Positions 24,129 through 35,367 of a DNA stretch of 64,000 nt are shown here, in pieces; the first letter of the stretch is position 1; each line of letters opens with the position of its first letter. Source of the stretch: Apostichopus japonicus (lineage: Eukaryota > Echinodermata > Holothuroidea > Aspidochirotida > Stichopodidae); the NCBI RefSeq assembly GCF_037975245.1, contig NC_092572.1, positions 27,759,989 to 27,823,988 on the forward strand, written 5' to 3'. The position numbers were made by a program, and so were the translations under genes. The notes under the pieces were generated by a model. That model was not told the DNA's origin. It searched no databases and was given only the letters and a program-made list of their open reading frames with translations.

Positions 24129-25881
24129 CTGAAAGAAGGAAAAATACTTACAAAATAATTAAAATTGATCATAACTTTCAAATGTATTGTTTAAATTGTA
24201 TGTTAATCAATTTCAAAAAGTGAGATTGAAGATTTCCTTTTTTTCAAGACCGTCTCCTTAGTAGTGGATAGATAACTAACGTACCGCTGAAAATCATTTT
24301 GAAAATTGACTGTTTAATGATTTATGGCATAAAAAAGTAAAAATATTGTATAATAATGTTGTCAGATTGCTGCCAGTTTCCTGTACAGTAGAGATGCTTG
24401 TGGCATTTGTCTTCACAGAAATAACTAAATAGATAGTGGTGCAGTAGTTGTGTGGAGACAGGTTAGTGAGAAGTGAAGTCAATTTTAAAGATTTCCACCA
24501 TCCAGTGACTAACATATTTTGCATTGCTTATGGGGAAAAAATCACTGCAAACCAGTTGTTTAGGTATCATGCACTCAACTTTTACAAAATGTTATGACAG
24601 TTATGATCGCATGGATAGTTATGCAATTGGTTTTGAAGGACAGAAACCTGTTAAAGTTTTAAGTGTACATTATACAGTCTGTGCAATCATGATATTTTGG
24701 GATGTTGGGCCAAATTCTCTGTGTATCAGATAGTAATTAGAATGCAAGGCAAGCACATGTCGAGGTAATACAATCCAACACAATTACATTTCAATTGAAA
24801 ATTTGTTTGGGAAGTGTTTTATTATACAAATAATTTATTTTAGCATAAAAGAGTCATTTGATAACATGGTGTTTATAATCTAAGAAGAAAAGAGAGGTTG
24901 TTGCATGGATGAGTAGTTAGATCTATGTAGATTGGACAAGGTGTTTTCATAACAGTTATTAAGATTGATTATTTGTAATCTATGTAACACTAAGTAGGAG
25001 TAAAGTGGAGAAGCGTTATACTCCTTACCCAATTCCATGCTTTATCACTGATCAGAAGTAGTCTTGAAAATAACATGGAGTTAACAATATTCAAGAATGA
25101 GGCATATGAATAATAGATTCCACAATCACATTACCAGAGGCGACCGTCCACCGAACAGTGACCCTTCTTAATTTGCAAATAAGCTAACAGGGCTAAATAA
25201 ACCTTCCATGGCAAAAAGTATTACTGTCATGGCAAATGAAGTTATCCCATGACTTATGGAGTGCATGGCAAAACAATGTGAAATCACCCACAGTTGTCTC
25301 ATTTCCAATTTTCAATTGTGGCTTATAATCATTGTACAAATGTACTGTAAGTCCTGTAGTGTAAAACAAGAACTTGTATTGTTTTCTCTCGTCATCTTTC
25401 TTTACCAGGAAAACTTTCTGTCTCTACGGGAAAATCCTACTGTCCCAAAATCAAGAGCTTGTCCATTCTATTGATTTTTTTGTGACAAAATATATAATAG
25501 TCAACTCTTCAAACAGGGCTTCACTGTTCATATATTATTGACCTAACAGTAATTGTATGAAAGCAATAGCAGGATCATTGCAAAAGCTATCACATTTTAT
25601 ATTGATATCTTGAAAATGAAATATATATACTTATTATGTAATTAACATGTCTAATCTCAAGGAAGTGGTATGTAAGTGCAACCAACATAATGACATAAAG
25701 AATAGACTGGATAAAGTATATACTTCACTATTCCCTCGTTAAACAAACACTGGCTGAAACAGACAGTTTAAATCAATTTGTGAGTAATTTTTTTACTGCC
25801 AAGATATATTTAAGTAGCTTGACAGTGGCTCAAATACAGCAGCAATCCTGTTAATCAAAGCAAATAGTTGTTATGTCTCAC

Positions 25882-26039
25882 CTGGTTATCAGATGACTTC
25901 TTGTACCAGCAACGATTGTTGCTGGTGTTTTCAGGACTTGTCCAGCAGAGAGTTCCCATTGCTTTTGTAAGAAGGGTAGTGCCATGGGTAAATTGTCTAG
26001 AAATACCAAAATCTCCCAGAAGTATCTTTTCATTGTGAT
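25882..26039 (-). CDS. kinase exon: DFG and activation loop
   Basis: A 158-bp exon (phase 1 in, 0 out) encodes DHNEKILLGDFGISRQF, then a threonine-rich activation loop and GTLCWTSPE (the APE-like motif) followed by WYKKSSDNQ. Asp of DFG is present. Together with HRDLKPRN in the preceding exon, the catalytic residues are intact, unlike the degenerate DFD of mammalian RNase L. Confidence 0.88.
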
Positions 26040-26976
26040 CTATGAACAAACAAAAGCAATTAATGTGCAATTAGTATAGACAATAAATCCATAAAAGACA
26101 ATTTGATTTCTGCACAGAAAGGTGACTATTGTTACTTTTACATAACTAATAAAATAAAATTATACCTTTATATATGATTTTCTGTTTTAATTGAAGCTGT
26201 AAAGCTATTAAATTAAAAGTTTCTTCTACATGATTTTAAAACCACTGCAATGTTTGTGGCTTTAACTTGGTAAAATGATATATGGACATTTACAAATTTA
26301 ATTCTACCTCATCTGCTCGGTGGTACTTTTCCTCACTGAGACTTTAAATAATATATATTGCTTATTTTGGCGAATAAGAAAGAACCACTGGGAGGTATTC
26401 CTTTATATAATTCCCATTATGCATTTGATGTAAACAAACTGAAAGAATATGAATTGCCTATTTCTTTGCCTGTGTGATCCTGTAATCACACCTTTATCTT
26501 TATCTCTGTTTACAAGCAAGCAGATTGTTTTGATATTCAATTTACTAGTTGGCTGTTGGGCAGCCCTGAATGACACTCACATAGCAAATTGCAATGTAAA
26601 CAAAAGTTATCATTCTTAATGTTTAAATGAAAATTTCAAATTTTCTAGCACTATGTGTATTAACCAAAAATTTGGAATGAATAACATCATTCAAAAGATT
26701 TGACTGTAAAATATAAATCAATACTGAGAGTGATAACTTGAAGGCAAACTGGGACTAACAGTTTTAGCATGCTTAAAATTGAGGGCAATTCTCATTGACC
26801 TGTGACCAAAATTACAATCATGCATGGCTCTTCTGCTGTTGGTTTTTGTAATGCTGTGCAAAAGTTGTGTTGAATTTGATACAAACAAGTTAATGACCAG
26901 CACCATGGAATGGAAATCTCTAATACTCAATACAACATTCTGAAATGACTCTCAAACAAGCCCTGTGACTGCTTAC

Positions 26977-27457
26977 CTAAGAGAACATTTCTTGGTTTCA
27001 AGTCCCGGTGGAGAATGTTCAGTTGATGCAATTCTGCAATGCCGAGCATAAGTTGATAAGTTAGAGATGCTCTTTTGTTTGCTGTGAGCTGAGGTCTTAA
27101 TGGGTTCCCCTTGTTTTCAATTATTTCCTCTAAGTTATATTCACAAAGGGGTGAAGATAAATAGAGAAAGTCATCATCTTCTTCTGAAAGTGTGTTTCTT
27201 AGCAAATGCTTTGATCCTTGCATGCCCTCATTAAGCACTTTATTAACATTTTGTTCCATAGAGTGGGTGCCCTGGTGCAGTCTTTTGATTGCTACAGGCC
27301 ATTGCTCATCTACCAGTCCAATGAAAATTTGTGCGCCATTGCTACCTTCAGCAATTTTGTACTGCCTGCTGAAAGAAAGTCGCCCAATTGACTTGACACA
27401 AACTCCAGAGTCTTTGTTTAGGAGCTGCTCTAACTGAAGAGCCCATCGCTGTTGGTT
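26977..27457 (-). CDS. kinase exon: N-lobe through catalytic loop (IRE1/RNase L-like)
   Basis: A 481-bp exon, phase 0 in and 1 out. It encodes IGRLSFSRQYKIAEGSNGAQ (lead strand and Gly-rich loop similar to RNase L YKIADTSEGG), WPVAIKRL with the ATP-binding Lys, LCEYNLEEIIENKG at the hinge, and LHQLNILHRDLKPRNVLL with the catalytic Asp. The gene family is the IRE1/RNase L kinase group, numerous in cnidarians, echinoderms and amphioxus. In IRE1 the kinase controls an attached ribonuclease; here a ribonuclease is not visible, so the role is open. The exon is bounded by TTTATTAG and G|GTAAGC. Confidence 0.9.
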
Positions 27458-27579
27458 CTAATAAAGAACAAAATTCAATTGCATTAAATCAATTTCTAAC
27501 AAAACACTGACTTGAGAGAAAGAACATCCAACAGTTATTTTAACATAACTTCTTCCAAGAGACCTGTATATGCTAATTA

Positions 27580-30270
27580 GGTAAACACTTTACACTCAGG
27601 TGGCCATGATTTTAAAACGTAACTGTAACAGACAGGTTAGAATCCACCCTCAAACACAGGACCATAGTAAGGGTCATTAGGTATACACTGTTCATTCAGT
27701 AGCCATGAAAAAGTAACTGTAACAGACAGGTTAGAATCCACCCTCAAACACAGGACCATGTCACCATAGTAAGGGTCATTAGGTATACACTGTACATTCA
27801 GGTGGTCATATAAAAGTAACTGTAACAGACAGGTTAGAATCCACCCTCAAACACAGGACCATGGTAAGGGTCATTAGGTATACACTGTACATTCAGTAGC
27901 CATATAAAAGTAACTGTAACAGACAGGTTAGAATCCACCCTCAAACACAGGACCATGTCACCATGGTAAGGGTCATTAGGTATACACTACACATTCAGTA
28001 GCCATATAAAAGTAACTGTAACAGACAGGTTAGAATCCACCCTCAAACACAGGACCATGGTAAGGGTCATTAGGTATACACTGTACATTCAGGTGGTCAT
28101 GAAAAAGTAACTGTAACAGACATGTTAGAATCCACCCTCAAACACAGGACCATGTCACCATGGTAAGGGTCATTAGGTATACACTGTACATTCAGTAGCC
28201 ATATAAAAGTAACTGTAACGGTTAGAATCCACCCTCAAACACAGGACCATAGTAAGGGCCATTAGGTATACACTGTACATTCAGTAGCCATATAAAAGTA
28301 ACTGTAACAGACAGGTTAGAATCCACTCTTAAACACAGGACCATAGTCATTAGGTACACACTGTACATTCAGTAGCCATGAAAAAGTAACTGTAACAGAC
28401 AGGTTAGAATCCACCCTCAAACACAGGACCATAGTAAGGGTCATTAGGTACACACTGTACATTCAGGTAGTCATATAAAAGTAACTGTAACAGACAAGTT
28501 AGAATCCACCCTCAAACACAGGACCATAGTAAGGGCCATTAGGTATACACTGTACATTCAGTAGCCATATAAAAGTAACTGTAACAGACAGGTTAGAATC
28601 CACCCTCAAACACAGGACCATGTCACCATGGTAAGGGTCATTAGGTATACACTACACATTCAGTAGCCATATAAAAGTAACTGTAACAGACAGGTTAGAA
28701 TCCACCCTCAAACACAGGACCATGGTAAGGGTCATTAGGTATACACTGTACATTCAGGTGGTCATGAAAAAGTAACTGTAACAGACATGTTAGAATCCAC
28801 CCTCAAACACAGGACCATATGTCACCATGGTAAGGGTCATTAGGTATACACTGTACATTCAGTAGCCATATAAAAGTAACTGTAACAGACAGGTTAGAAT
28901 CCACCCTCAAACACAGGACCATGTCACCATGGTAAGGGTCATTAGGTATACACTGTACATTCAGTAGCCATATAAAAGTAACTGTAACGGTTAGAATCCA
29001 CCCTCAAACACAGGACCATGGTAAGGGTCATTAGGTATACACTGTACATTCAGTAGCCATATAAAAGTAACTGTAACAGACAGGTTAGAATCCACTCTTA
29101 AACACAGGACCATAGTCATTAGGTACACACTGTACATTCAGTAGCCATGAAAAAGTAACTGTAACAGACAGGTTAGAATCCACCCTCAAACACAGGACCA
29201 TAGTAAGGGTCATTAGGTACACACTGTACATTCAGGTAGTCATATAAAAGTAACTGTAACAGACAAGTTAGAATCCACCCTCAAACACAGGACCATAGTA
29301 AGGGCCATTAGGTATACACTGTACATTCAGTAGCCATATAAAAGTAACTGTAACAGACAGGTTAGAATCCACCCTCAAACACAGGACCATGTCACCATGG
29401 TAAGGGTCATTAGGTATACACTACACATTCAGTAGCCATATAAAAGTAACTGTAACAGACAGGTTAGAATCCACCCTCAAACACAGGACCATGGTAAGGG
29501 TCATTAGGTATACACTGTACATTCAGGTGGTCATGAAAAAGTAACTGTAACAGACATGTTAGAATCCACCCTCAAACACAGGACCATATGTCACCATGGT
29601 AAGGGTCATTAGGTATACACTGTACATTCAGTAGCCATATAAAAGTAACTGTAACAGACAGGTTAGAATCCACCCTCAAACACAGGACCATGTCACCATG
29701 GTAAGGGTCATTAGGTATACACTGTACATTCAGTAGCCATATAAAAGTAACTGTAACGGTTAGAATCCACCCTCAAACACAGGACCATGGTAAGGGTCAT
29801 TAGGTATACACTGTACATTCAGTAGCCATATAAAAGTAACTGTAACAGACATGTTAGAATCCACCCTCAAACACAGGACCATGTCACCATGGTAAGGGTC
29901 ATTAGGTATACACTGTACATTCAGTAGCCATATAAAAGTAACTGTAACAGACAGGTTAGAATCCACCCTCAAACACAGGACCATGGTAAGGGTCATTAGG
30001 TATACACTGTACATTCAGTAGCCATATAAAAGTAACTGTAACAGACAGGTTAGAATCCACCCTCAAACACAGGACCATAGTAAGGGTCATTAGGTATACA
30101 CTGTACATTCAGTAGCCATATAAAAGTAACTGTAACAGACAGGTTAGAATCCACCCTCAAACACAGGACCATAGTAAGGGTCATTAGGTAAACACTGTAC
30201 GTTTAGGTGGATATGATTTGACAAAGTCAATGTAACAGCGAGGTTAGAATCCACTCTCAAACACTAGACC
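27580..30270. repeat. intronic satellite, about 100-bp unit with about 770-bp higher-order repeat
   Basis: More than 25 copies of a unit: 'gtcattaggtatacactg', 'tacattcagtagccat', 'aaagtaactgtaacagac', 'aggttagaatccaccctc', 'aaacacaggaccat'. Some units carry an extra 'gtcaccatg'. A variant lacking 'agaca' (taactgtaacggttag) recurs near 28215, 28980 and 29752, about 770 bp apart, showing block amplification. The array lies entirely in the intron between kinase exons 26977-27457 and 30617-30714. Confidence 0.96.
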
Positions 30271-30616
30271 ATCATTAAAGGTTTTTGTTTTCTAACTACC
30301 ACAGATATCCTGAATTAATCAGTCATATTTAAGTCCACAGTCTACAAACCAAGGACCATATTGAAGGTGTATACTTGAAAATATAGGAGGCTAATGAATA
30401 AACTTCAACACATTGGAATCTATGCTCAACAATGTCTTCATCCAAATAAAGTTTGCTAGACAAACACAGGCAGAAGTATGTACACTTGTAAGATAGTCTT
30501 AACACTTCTATTTACAGATCCTTGCATGAATTGTCTCTACGAAGCTTTTACTACAATGTTATGTTAGCAGTATTTTGAAGATTGCTATTTCCAGTAGAAA
30601 AACATTTGTTACTCAC

Positions 30617-30714
30617 CTGAAATGGTTTAATATTATCTGCATGATCTCTTTCATCCATTGTTTCATCTCCATTCCCTGATTCTTTGTCACTCTCTGTTTC
30701 TTTTCTATTCTTGG
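30617..30714 (-). CDS. acidic linker exon upstream of the kinase
   Basis: The exon ends CCATTTCAG|GTGAGT in phase 0, matching the kinase exon at 27457. It encodes KNRKETESDKESGNGDETMD then ERDHADNIKPFQ, a charged, probably disordered stretch. The start is uncertain: AATGCAG|CC (30714) is the better acceptor but gives phase 1, while AATTAAG|GTT (30730) would be phase 0 and join the SET exon 31303-31517 directly. Charged linkers before the kinase are usual in this family. Confidence 0.6.
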
Positions 30715-31302
30715 CTGCATTGATGGAAACCTTAATTAAAGTAATTAACACCATTAAGCGACATGATTGAGACCAAGAGCCGCATGGCATCATGATTGGG
30801 ACAGTCAATCAATAAAAAGGCAAGGATTTTGTGTACTAGGCTAAAAGAAAGCAATCTTTTGCAACCCCAAAATTAATACAACATGTCAGCAATTACGAAT
30901 AAGAGAAGAACCCCCTTGTCATAAACATTTCATGGTTAGGGTATTTGGCCATTCAGTGCAATATTTAAGATAATCATGTCACACTTCGAGGGACTATAGA
31001 TACATATTAGTTCCTTGTTTGGAAGTTTGTTAAAATACAGATGATGCACCTTTGCTGTGCACATATACTCTATGTGTGCAACATTAAAACAACACAAACT
31101 ACCTTTAAATATGTTTATTACAGCTAGATAACAACTTGAACATGTTTGTATAAATCCAACTTTAACAGATAAGTGTATATAAGAATTTTCACATCCATCC
31201 ATAACTTTGCCCAAGACTGAACTGTTTTCATTTAAGAAAACTACTCAAACTGTAGGTTTGCTTGGTACAGTATATGACATTGAAGGAGTGAGTACTACGC
31301 AC

Positions 31303-31517
31303 CTTAGACTGTTGCTGCAGCCATGGTAGGTGTTTGACTCCATAGTTGTATAGCAGCTCTTCCCCTTCTTGAATATCACAAAGTGCAAATAAACACAATG
31401 CAGGAGTGCCTTCAATGTCAACTACAGTTAGCTTAACGTTCAATTCATCTTTTTAGCCATGGTTCACCAAGCGCCCAAATGTTGGTCCAATACTTGGTTC
31501 TTCTGAAGCATTCAATA
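31303..31517 (-). pseudogene. SET-domain exon (KMT5A-like), disrupted
   Basis: The exon follows acceptor TTTTCACAG and ends TCTAAG|GTGCGT. One frame reads NASEEPSIGPTFGRLVNHG, stop, KDELNVKLTVVDIEG, then LCLFALCDIQEGEELLYNYG. These are the NH motif, the conserved beta strands and the ELLYDYG-type tyrosine motif of SET methyltransferases, closest in style to KMT5A/PR-Set7-like proteins. Two lesions are visible: a TAA inside the domain at 31453-31455, and an apparent one-base insertion near 31508-31515 that breaks the CIDAS-type strand. Either the SET domain is dead or the assembly carries base errors here. Confidence 0.75.
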
Positions 31518-31666
31518 CTGTGAAAACGACGAAAGCATATTAAGCCAACATAAAATATTCTTACCAGAAAAAATAACAGAAAAAAGGCAGCAGTATAACC
31601 TGCCACCACTTTGCTATTGAACAAGCTACCAATATATTTACAGGAATCAATGAATGTTTTACTCAC

Positions 31667-31818
31667 CAGAATTCCTGTCCTTTGGATTTGAAGAAAAATC
31701 GGAATCCAGTAGAAATGTTTTGCTCTAGTATCTCCTTCTTCCCCTGTGAGCAGTTTCCCACAGTACTCGAGCAGAAAGTCTCCCTTTTCAAACTTTTGAC
31801 TTGCAAATACGCCTCTTC
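31667..31818 (-). pseudogene. SET-domain N-terminal exon (KMT5A-like), frameshifted
   Basis: With the acceptor TTTAG|GAAG the exon joins in phase 1 to the exon at 42234-42337 as VPLK-GRGVFASQKFEKGD, followed by FLLEYCGKLL, the SAM-binding GRG and EY motifs of SET domains. After GEEGD the expected continuation (ISTGFRFFFKSKGQEF) is found only in another frame, so one base is lost or gained at about 31711-31735. The donor is CTG|GTGAGT. Confidence 0.72.
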
Positions 31819-31867
31819 CTAAACTGCAAAGCAAAGTGCAAATATTTACAAGTTTTCATTGAAAGTG

Positions 31868-32095
31868 TAAATATAAATATAAATAAATATATAAATAAAT
31901 ATATATATATATATAAATATATATAAATATATATTTATATATATTTATATTTATATATATATATTATATTTATATACATATATAAATATATAAATATGTA
32001 TATGTATATATATATGTATATATATATATATATATACATATACATATTTATATATATACATATACATATTTATATATATATGATATTTATTATAT
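31868..32095. repeat. AT-rich (TATA/AAAT) microsatellite
   Basis: About 220 bp of TA dinucleotides mixed with ATAAATAT units. It lies just upstream (transcript sense) of the SET exon, in the 10.4-kb intron. Open frames inside it are low complexity. Confidence 0.95.
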
Positions 32096-32454
32096 TTAGA
32101 AAATATATTGGAATCTTCGGTCCCCCTGGGACTTTCGTCTACACACTTGGCAGTCGAATGAAAAGTACAAAGTGTAACACAATGAAAGTATGACGCTAGG
32201 TAAGTGTAAATGGCATTAATGGAATTTGAACCAAATAACCCATGACTATACAGGAAGCGGATTAAGGAGCAAAGAACGGATTACATATGTTTGTAGAACT
32301 GATAGTTGTTAAGGGGTCCTAAGTCTTTGCTGAGGCCGGTGATGTCAGACAAATACGAAAGATTCAATCGATTTCTTTACTATTGGTTCAGGCTTTCACA
32401 GTTTATTGGTGATATTATGGCAATAAAACTCCTTTCATTCCTCAACTGAAAATG

Positions 32455-32590
32455 TGTATTTCATTTCCGGACTGAAAACGTGTATTTTATTTTCGGACTG
32501 AAAACGTGTATTTTATTTTCGGACTGAAAACGTGTATTTCATTTTCGGACTGAAAACTTGTCGGACTGAAAAGTTGTCGGACTGAGGGTT
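32455..32590. repeat. short tandem repeat, about 31-bp unit
   Basis: 'cggactgaaaacgtgtatt' with a following 'ttattt' recurs four times, then shortened copies 'cggactgaaaa(c/g)ttgt' follow. It lies immediately before the retroelement remnant. Confidence 0.85.
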
Positions 32591-32639
32591 GTACCCCACC
32601 TGTACAACAGTCCAATGACCATGGCACTGTATTGATATC

Positions 32640-33435
32640 TTACCACTTCCTTTTGAGAACTTGGAGAAATGGCATGGCAGAGAAAAGGGATGCAGATTGC
32701 AAAGGCTTTGCTAATGAAGGCAAAGTAAAGTGGACAAGATCCATACCTAGCTTTATTAGACTACAGGAATACACCAAGAGATAATATTCTCGAACCACCT
32801 GTACAACGACTGTTTGGACGAAGGACAAAGACCCTACTTCCAACAACTGAACATTTACTCAAGCCAAAAATACTGAAGCCAGAGACAGTACACAAAAGAC
32901 TAGTAGAGAAGAAACAAACACAAAAAAAAACCCTATTTTGACAGACAGACAAAGCTATTACCAGAACTGCAACCAGGAGATAATGTTCACATATACAGAC
33001 TGACAAAAGTTGGAAACCAGTCACTATTGTATCTAATGCTGAACAGCCCAAATCATACATTGTAGAGACAGGTGAAGGTGTACAGTATAGACGCAACCGC
33101 AAACATTTACTTCAAACTGGTGAAACATTTAGTTATGACGACAATGATATAGTTAATTCTGACAATGAACAAACCTCTTCAGAGGACCAAACCACGAACA
33201 CTGATTTATGAAGAAGTATTAGAGCAAATTTAGACAAAACCACGTTGGCACAGTGACTATGAAATGTGACCAAAGGAATTTAATTATTTCTGATAGTGAA
33301 GCGATAGTCATTTGGTAACCTAGAACCAGTTGTCAAATCTTTGCTAGAAATTGATTTTATGGTTATGCAGTGTTAGGTAAAAGTATATTTTTTCTCATCC
33401 GAGTCCTTAAATTTATTTTAACTGAAAAGGGGAGA
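32640..33435 (+). pseudogene. Gypsy-type LTR retrotransposon pol remnant (integrase C-terminal part)
   Basis: The plus-strand translation, with at least one stop (TAA near 32727) and frameshifts, resembles the end of a Gypsy/Ty3-type polyprotein: the end of the integrase core, the region after it with a GRRTK motif, and a C-terminal beta-rich segment with YRRNR near 33090. It is clearly dead. A purine-rich tract (AAAAGGGGAGA, 33425-33435) follows and leads into an LTR-like TGTAACATG start, the normal arrangement at the 3' end of such elements. Nothing of gag, protease or reverse transcriptase was seen to the left. Confidence 0.7.
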
Positions 33436-33720
33436 TGTAACATGTTGTACTCATTCTACAGTATTTTACTTTACACCTCCCTTTAGCAACCACAATATGT
33501 CCTGTTGTAACCACCAACCTACCTTAAGAAGCATGGGGCTGTGGTCACTCTCAGGAATGTTTGTATAGGACATATATATGATGCATGTTAGTAGAAGTAG
33601 TTAAGAACAATGAATCTGTTATAATGACACGTATAATATACACACTGTACATATTCAAATGGTTAAATTAGAAGACTTTACTATTAAATGAATTTCAGCT
33701 AGTACATACATCTATGTACA
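33436..33720 (+). mobile_element. probable 3' LTR remnant (right end undefined)
   Basis: It begins TGTAACATGTTG directly after the polypurine tract of the pol remnant, as expected for a 3' LTR. I could not find the matching CA end, a partner LTR or a target duplication, so the right boundary is a guess. Confidence 0.45.
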
Positions 33721-33880
33721 GTGTGTACTGTACATACACTGTACTGGGTGTATATGTACAGTGTGTATATTAGTGTTAGGTTTAAACATAGTCTTCTGGC
33801 ACTCATGGCACTCCGTACATATACACTCAGTACAGTGTATGTACTGTACACACTGTACATACATATATATGTACTGGTTG
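33715..33880. repeat. palindromic GTACA/TGTAC-rich segment
   Basis: 'tacagtgtgtactgtacatacactgtac' on the left is mirrored by 'gtacagtgtatgtactgtacacactgtaca' about 70 bp later, making an imperfect inverted repeat able to form a stem. No flanking duplication was found. Confidence 0.6.
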
Positions 33881-35359
33881 AAATCCCAAACTTTGAGGAT
33901 TTTTCATTTCAAAATATGGCAAAACACCCTCCTGAAATTTTTTGTACAAACAGGGTGGTACAATATCTCTTCGAGAAAAAATTATCAGATTTTTTTGAAT
34001 TTGACACGTTTTGAGTTATTGGCCGTCAAAGACGACCTCTTTTGTACATCTGAGCAACTTAACAACTTCATAAATTAATATTGAGAACAGCTAGAACCCT
34101 GAAATTTGTTAAGGTGAGGTGTAAGAACTTTATACTAATAATTCAAGTATAAAACCCTGACAGCTCTAACATGGTTACTTTGGTAAAAAATTAGCATCAA
34201 AACCCCTACCTCATGCTGAATCGCATCATGAAATAGCAACTTAAGAGTTGCACAACTTGCAAACATATTATAGGAAAGCATTGTAATCATTATTTTGTAA
34301 TGTTTATACTAGAAATAATAACATCTGAAAAAATTAAGTACCCTGAAGCAATGGTTTAGGAGCAATTCATCACTAAAAATGGCACATTTTTTAGTGAAAA
34401 GTACAAAAATCGAATATTTTGACACTTTTAAGTTGACCTAACTCAACAAGACAATATTTTTGTAGCCTAATTTTTTATTTTCCTGTTCTATGGGATAGAC
34501 TCTATAGGCTTCTGTAATAGAAAGGTAGTAGAATGTTTAATTGCTGAGAAATGAGACCTCAAAAGTCAAGAAAATGTCAAAATGCCATGGTGGCGACAAA
34601 TTGCGGAATTTCAAAGTGTGATAAATCGGCCAATTGTAAAGAAATGCAACTGAAATGTTCAGAATATGCTTGTTTCATGGTGGTCCAATCATACAAAAAG
34701 TTTGGGAATTTTTCAGATGTCAAACTACAACATACCCCAAAATTTGGTGATTTGATATGGAATGACCCATCACTTAATAGCTACATTTAGCTTCGATAGA
34801 AAACCGTAGATAGCTGTTAGTACTAACATACACTCTTGAAGGCCCTTTGAAATAGTATACTTGAGCTGTCATTAGAACATTAAGATGCTTACTTAGGTCA
34901 CACAAAGGTCAGTCACTTGTGTTACTTGAAATAAAGCTGATCATGGCATTTTGTAATAAAAACAATTGCATTATATCTAAGTAACTCACAGGATTGAAGA
35001 AACCTAATAACCTAATATGTATCTTTCAAAAAGCACATTCCATGTAAAAAGTTCACCGCTCCTCTTAAAATCTGCTAGTTGCATGTTGCATATAATGATA
35101 TGCTGTATTGGCCCCAAATATGTCAGATTTTCAAATATGGTTACCTTTGGTAACAATTCTTAAAATATTTTTATTAACACCCTGGAGGCTGGAGGGAATT
35201 AATTACCTCAATGAGACATACACCCATCATGTACATTCACTTAGGATGTCAGAGAACAATTTAGAGAGTAAACACCCCAGGAACGTATTTTTATTTTAAA
35301 ACTCCTATATTTATATCATGCTATAATTTGGGACATATAGTCATACAGACTGCCTTTAA
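33880..35359. other. intron-like, nothing recognised
   Basis: AT-rich sequence in the large intron of the minus-strand SET gene. Small plus-strand open frames show no domain. Confidence 0.4.
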
Positions 35360-35367
35360 CTTAAACC

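Noticed and set aside
27580-30270. Regular repeats with spacer-like differences, reminiscent of a CRISPR array
   Set aside because: The units are about 100 bp, the differences are scattered substitutions and not unique spacers, and the region lies in an animal intron. It is a satellite.
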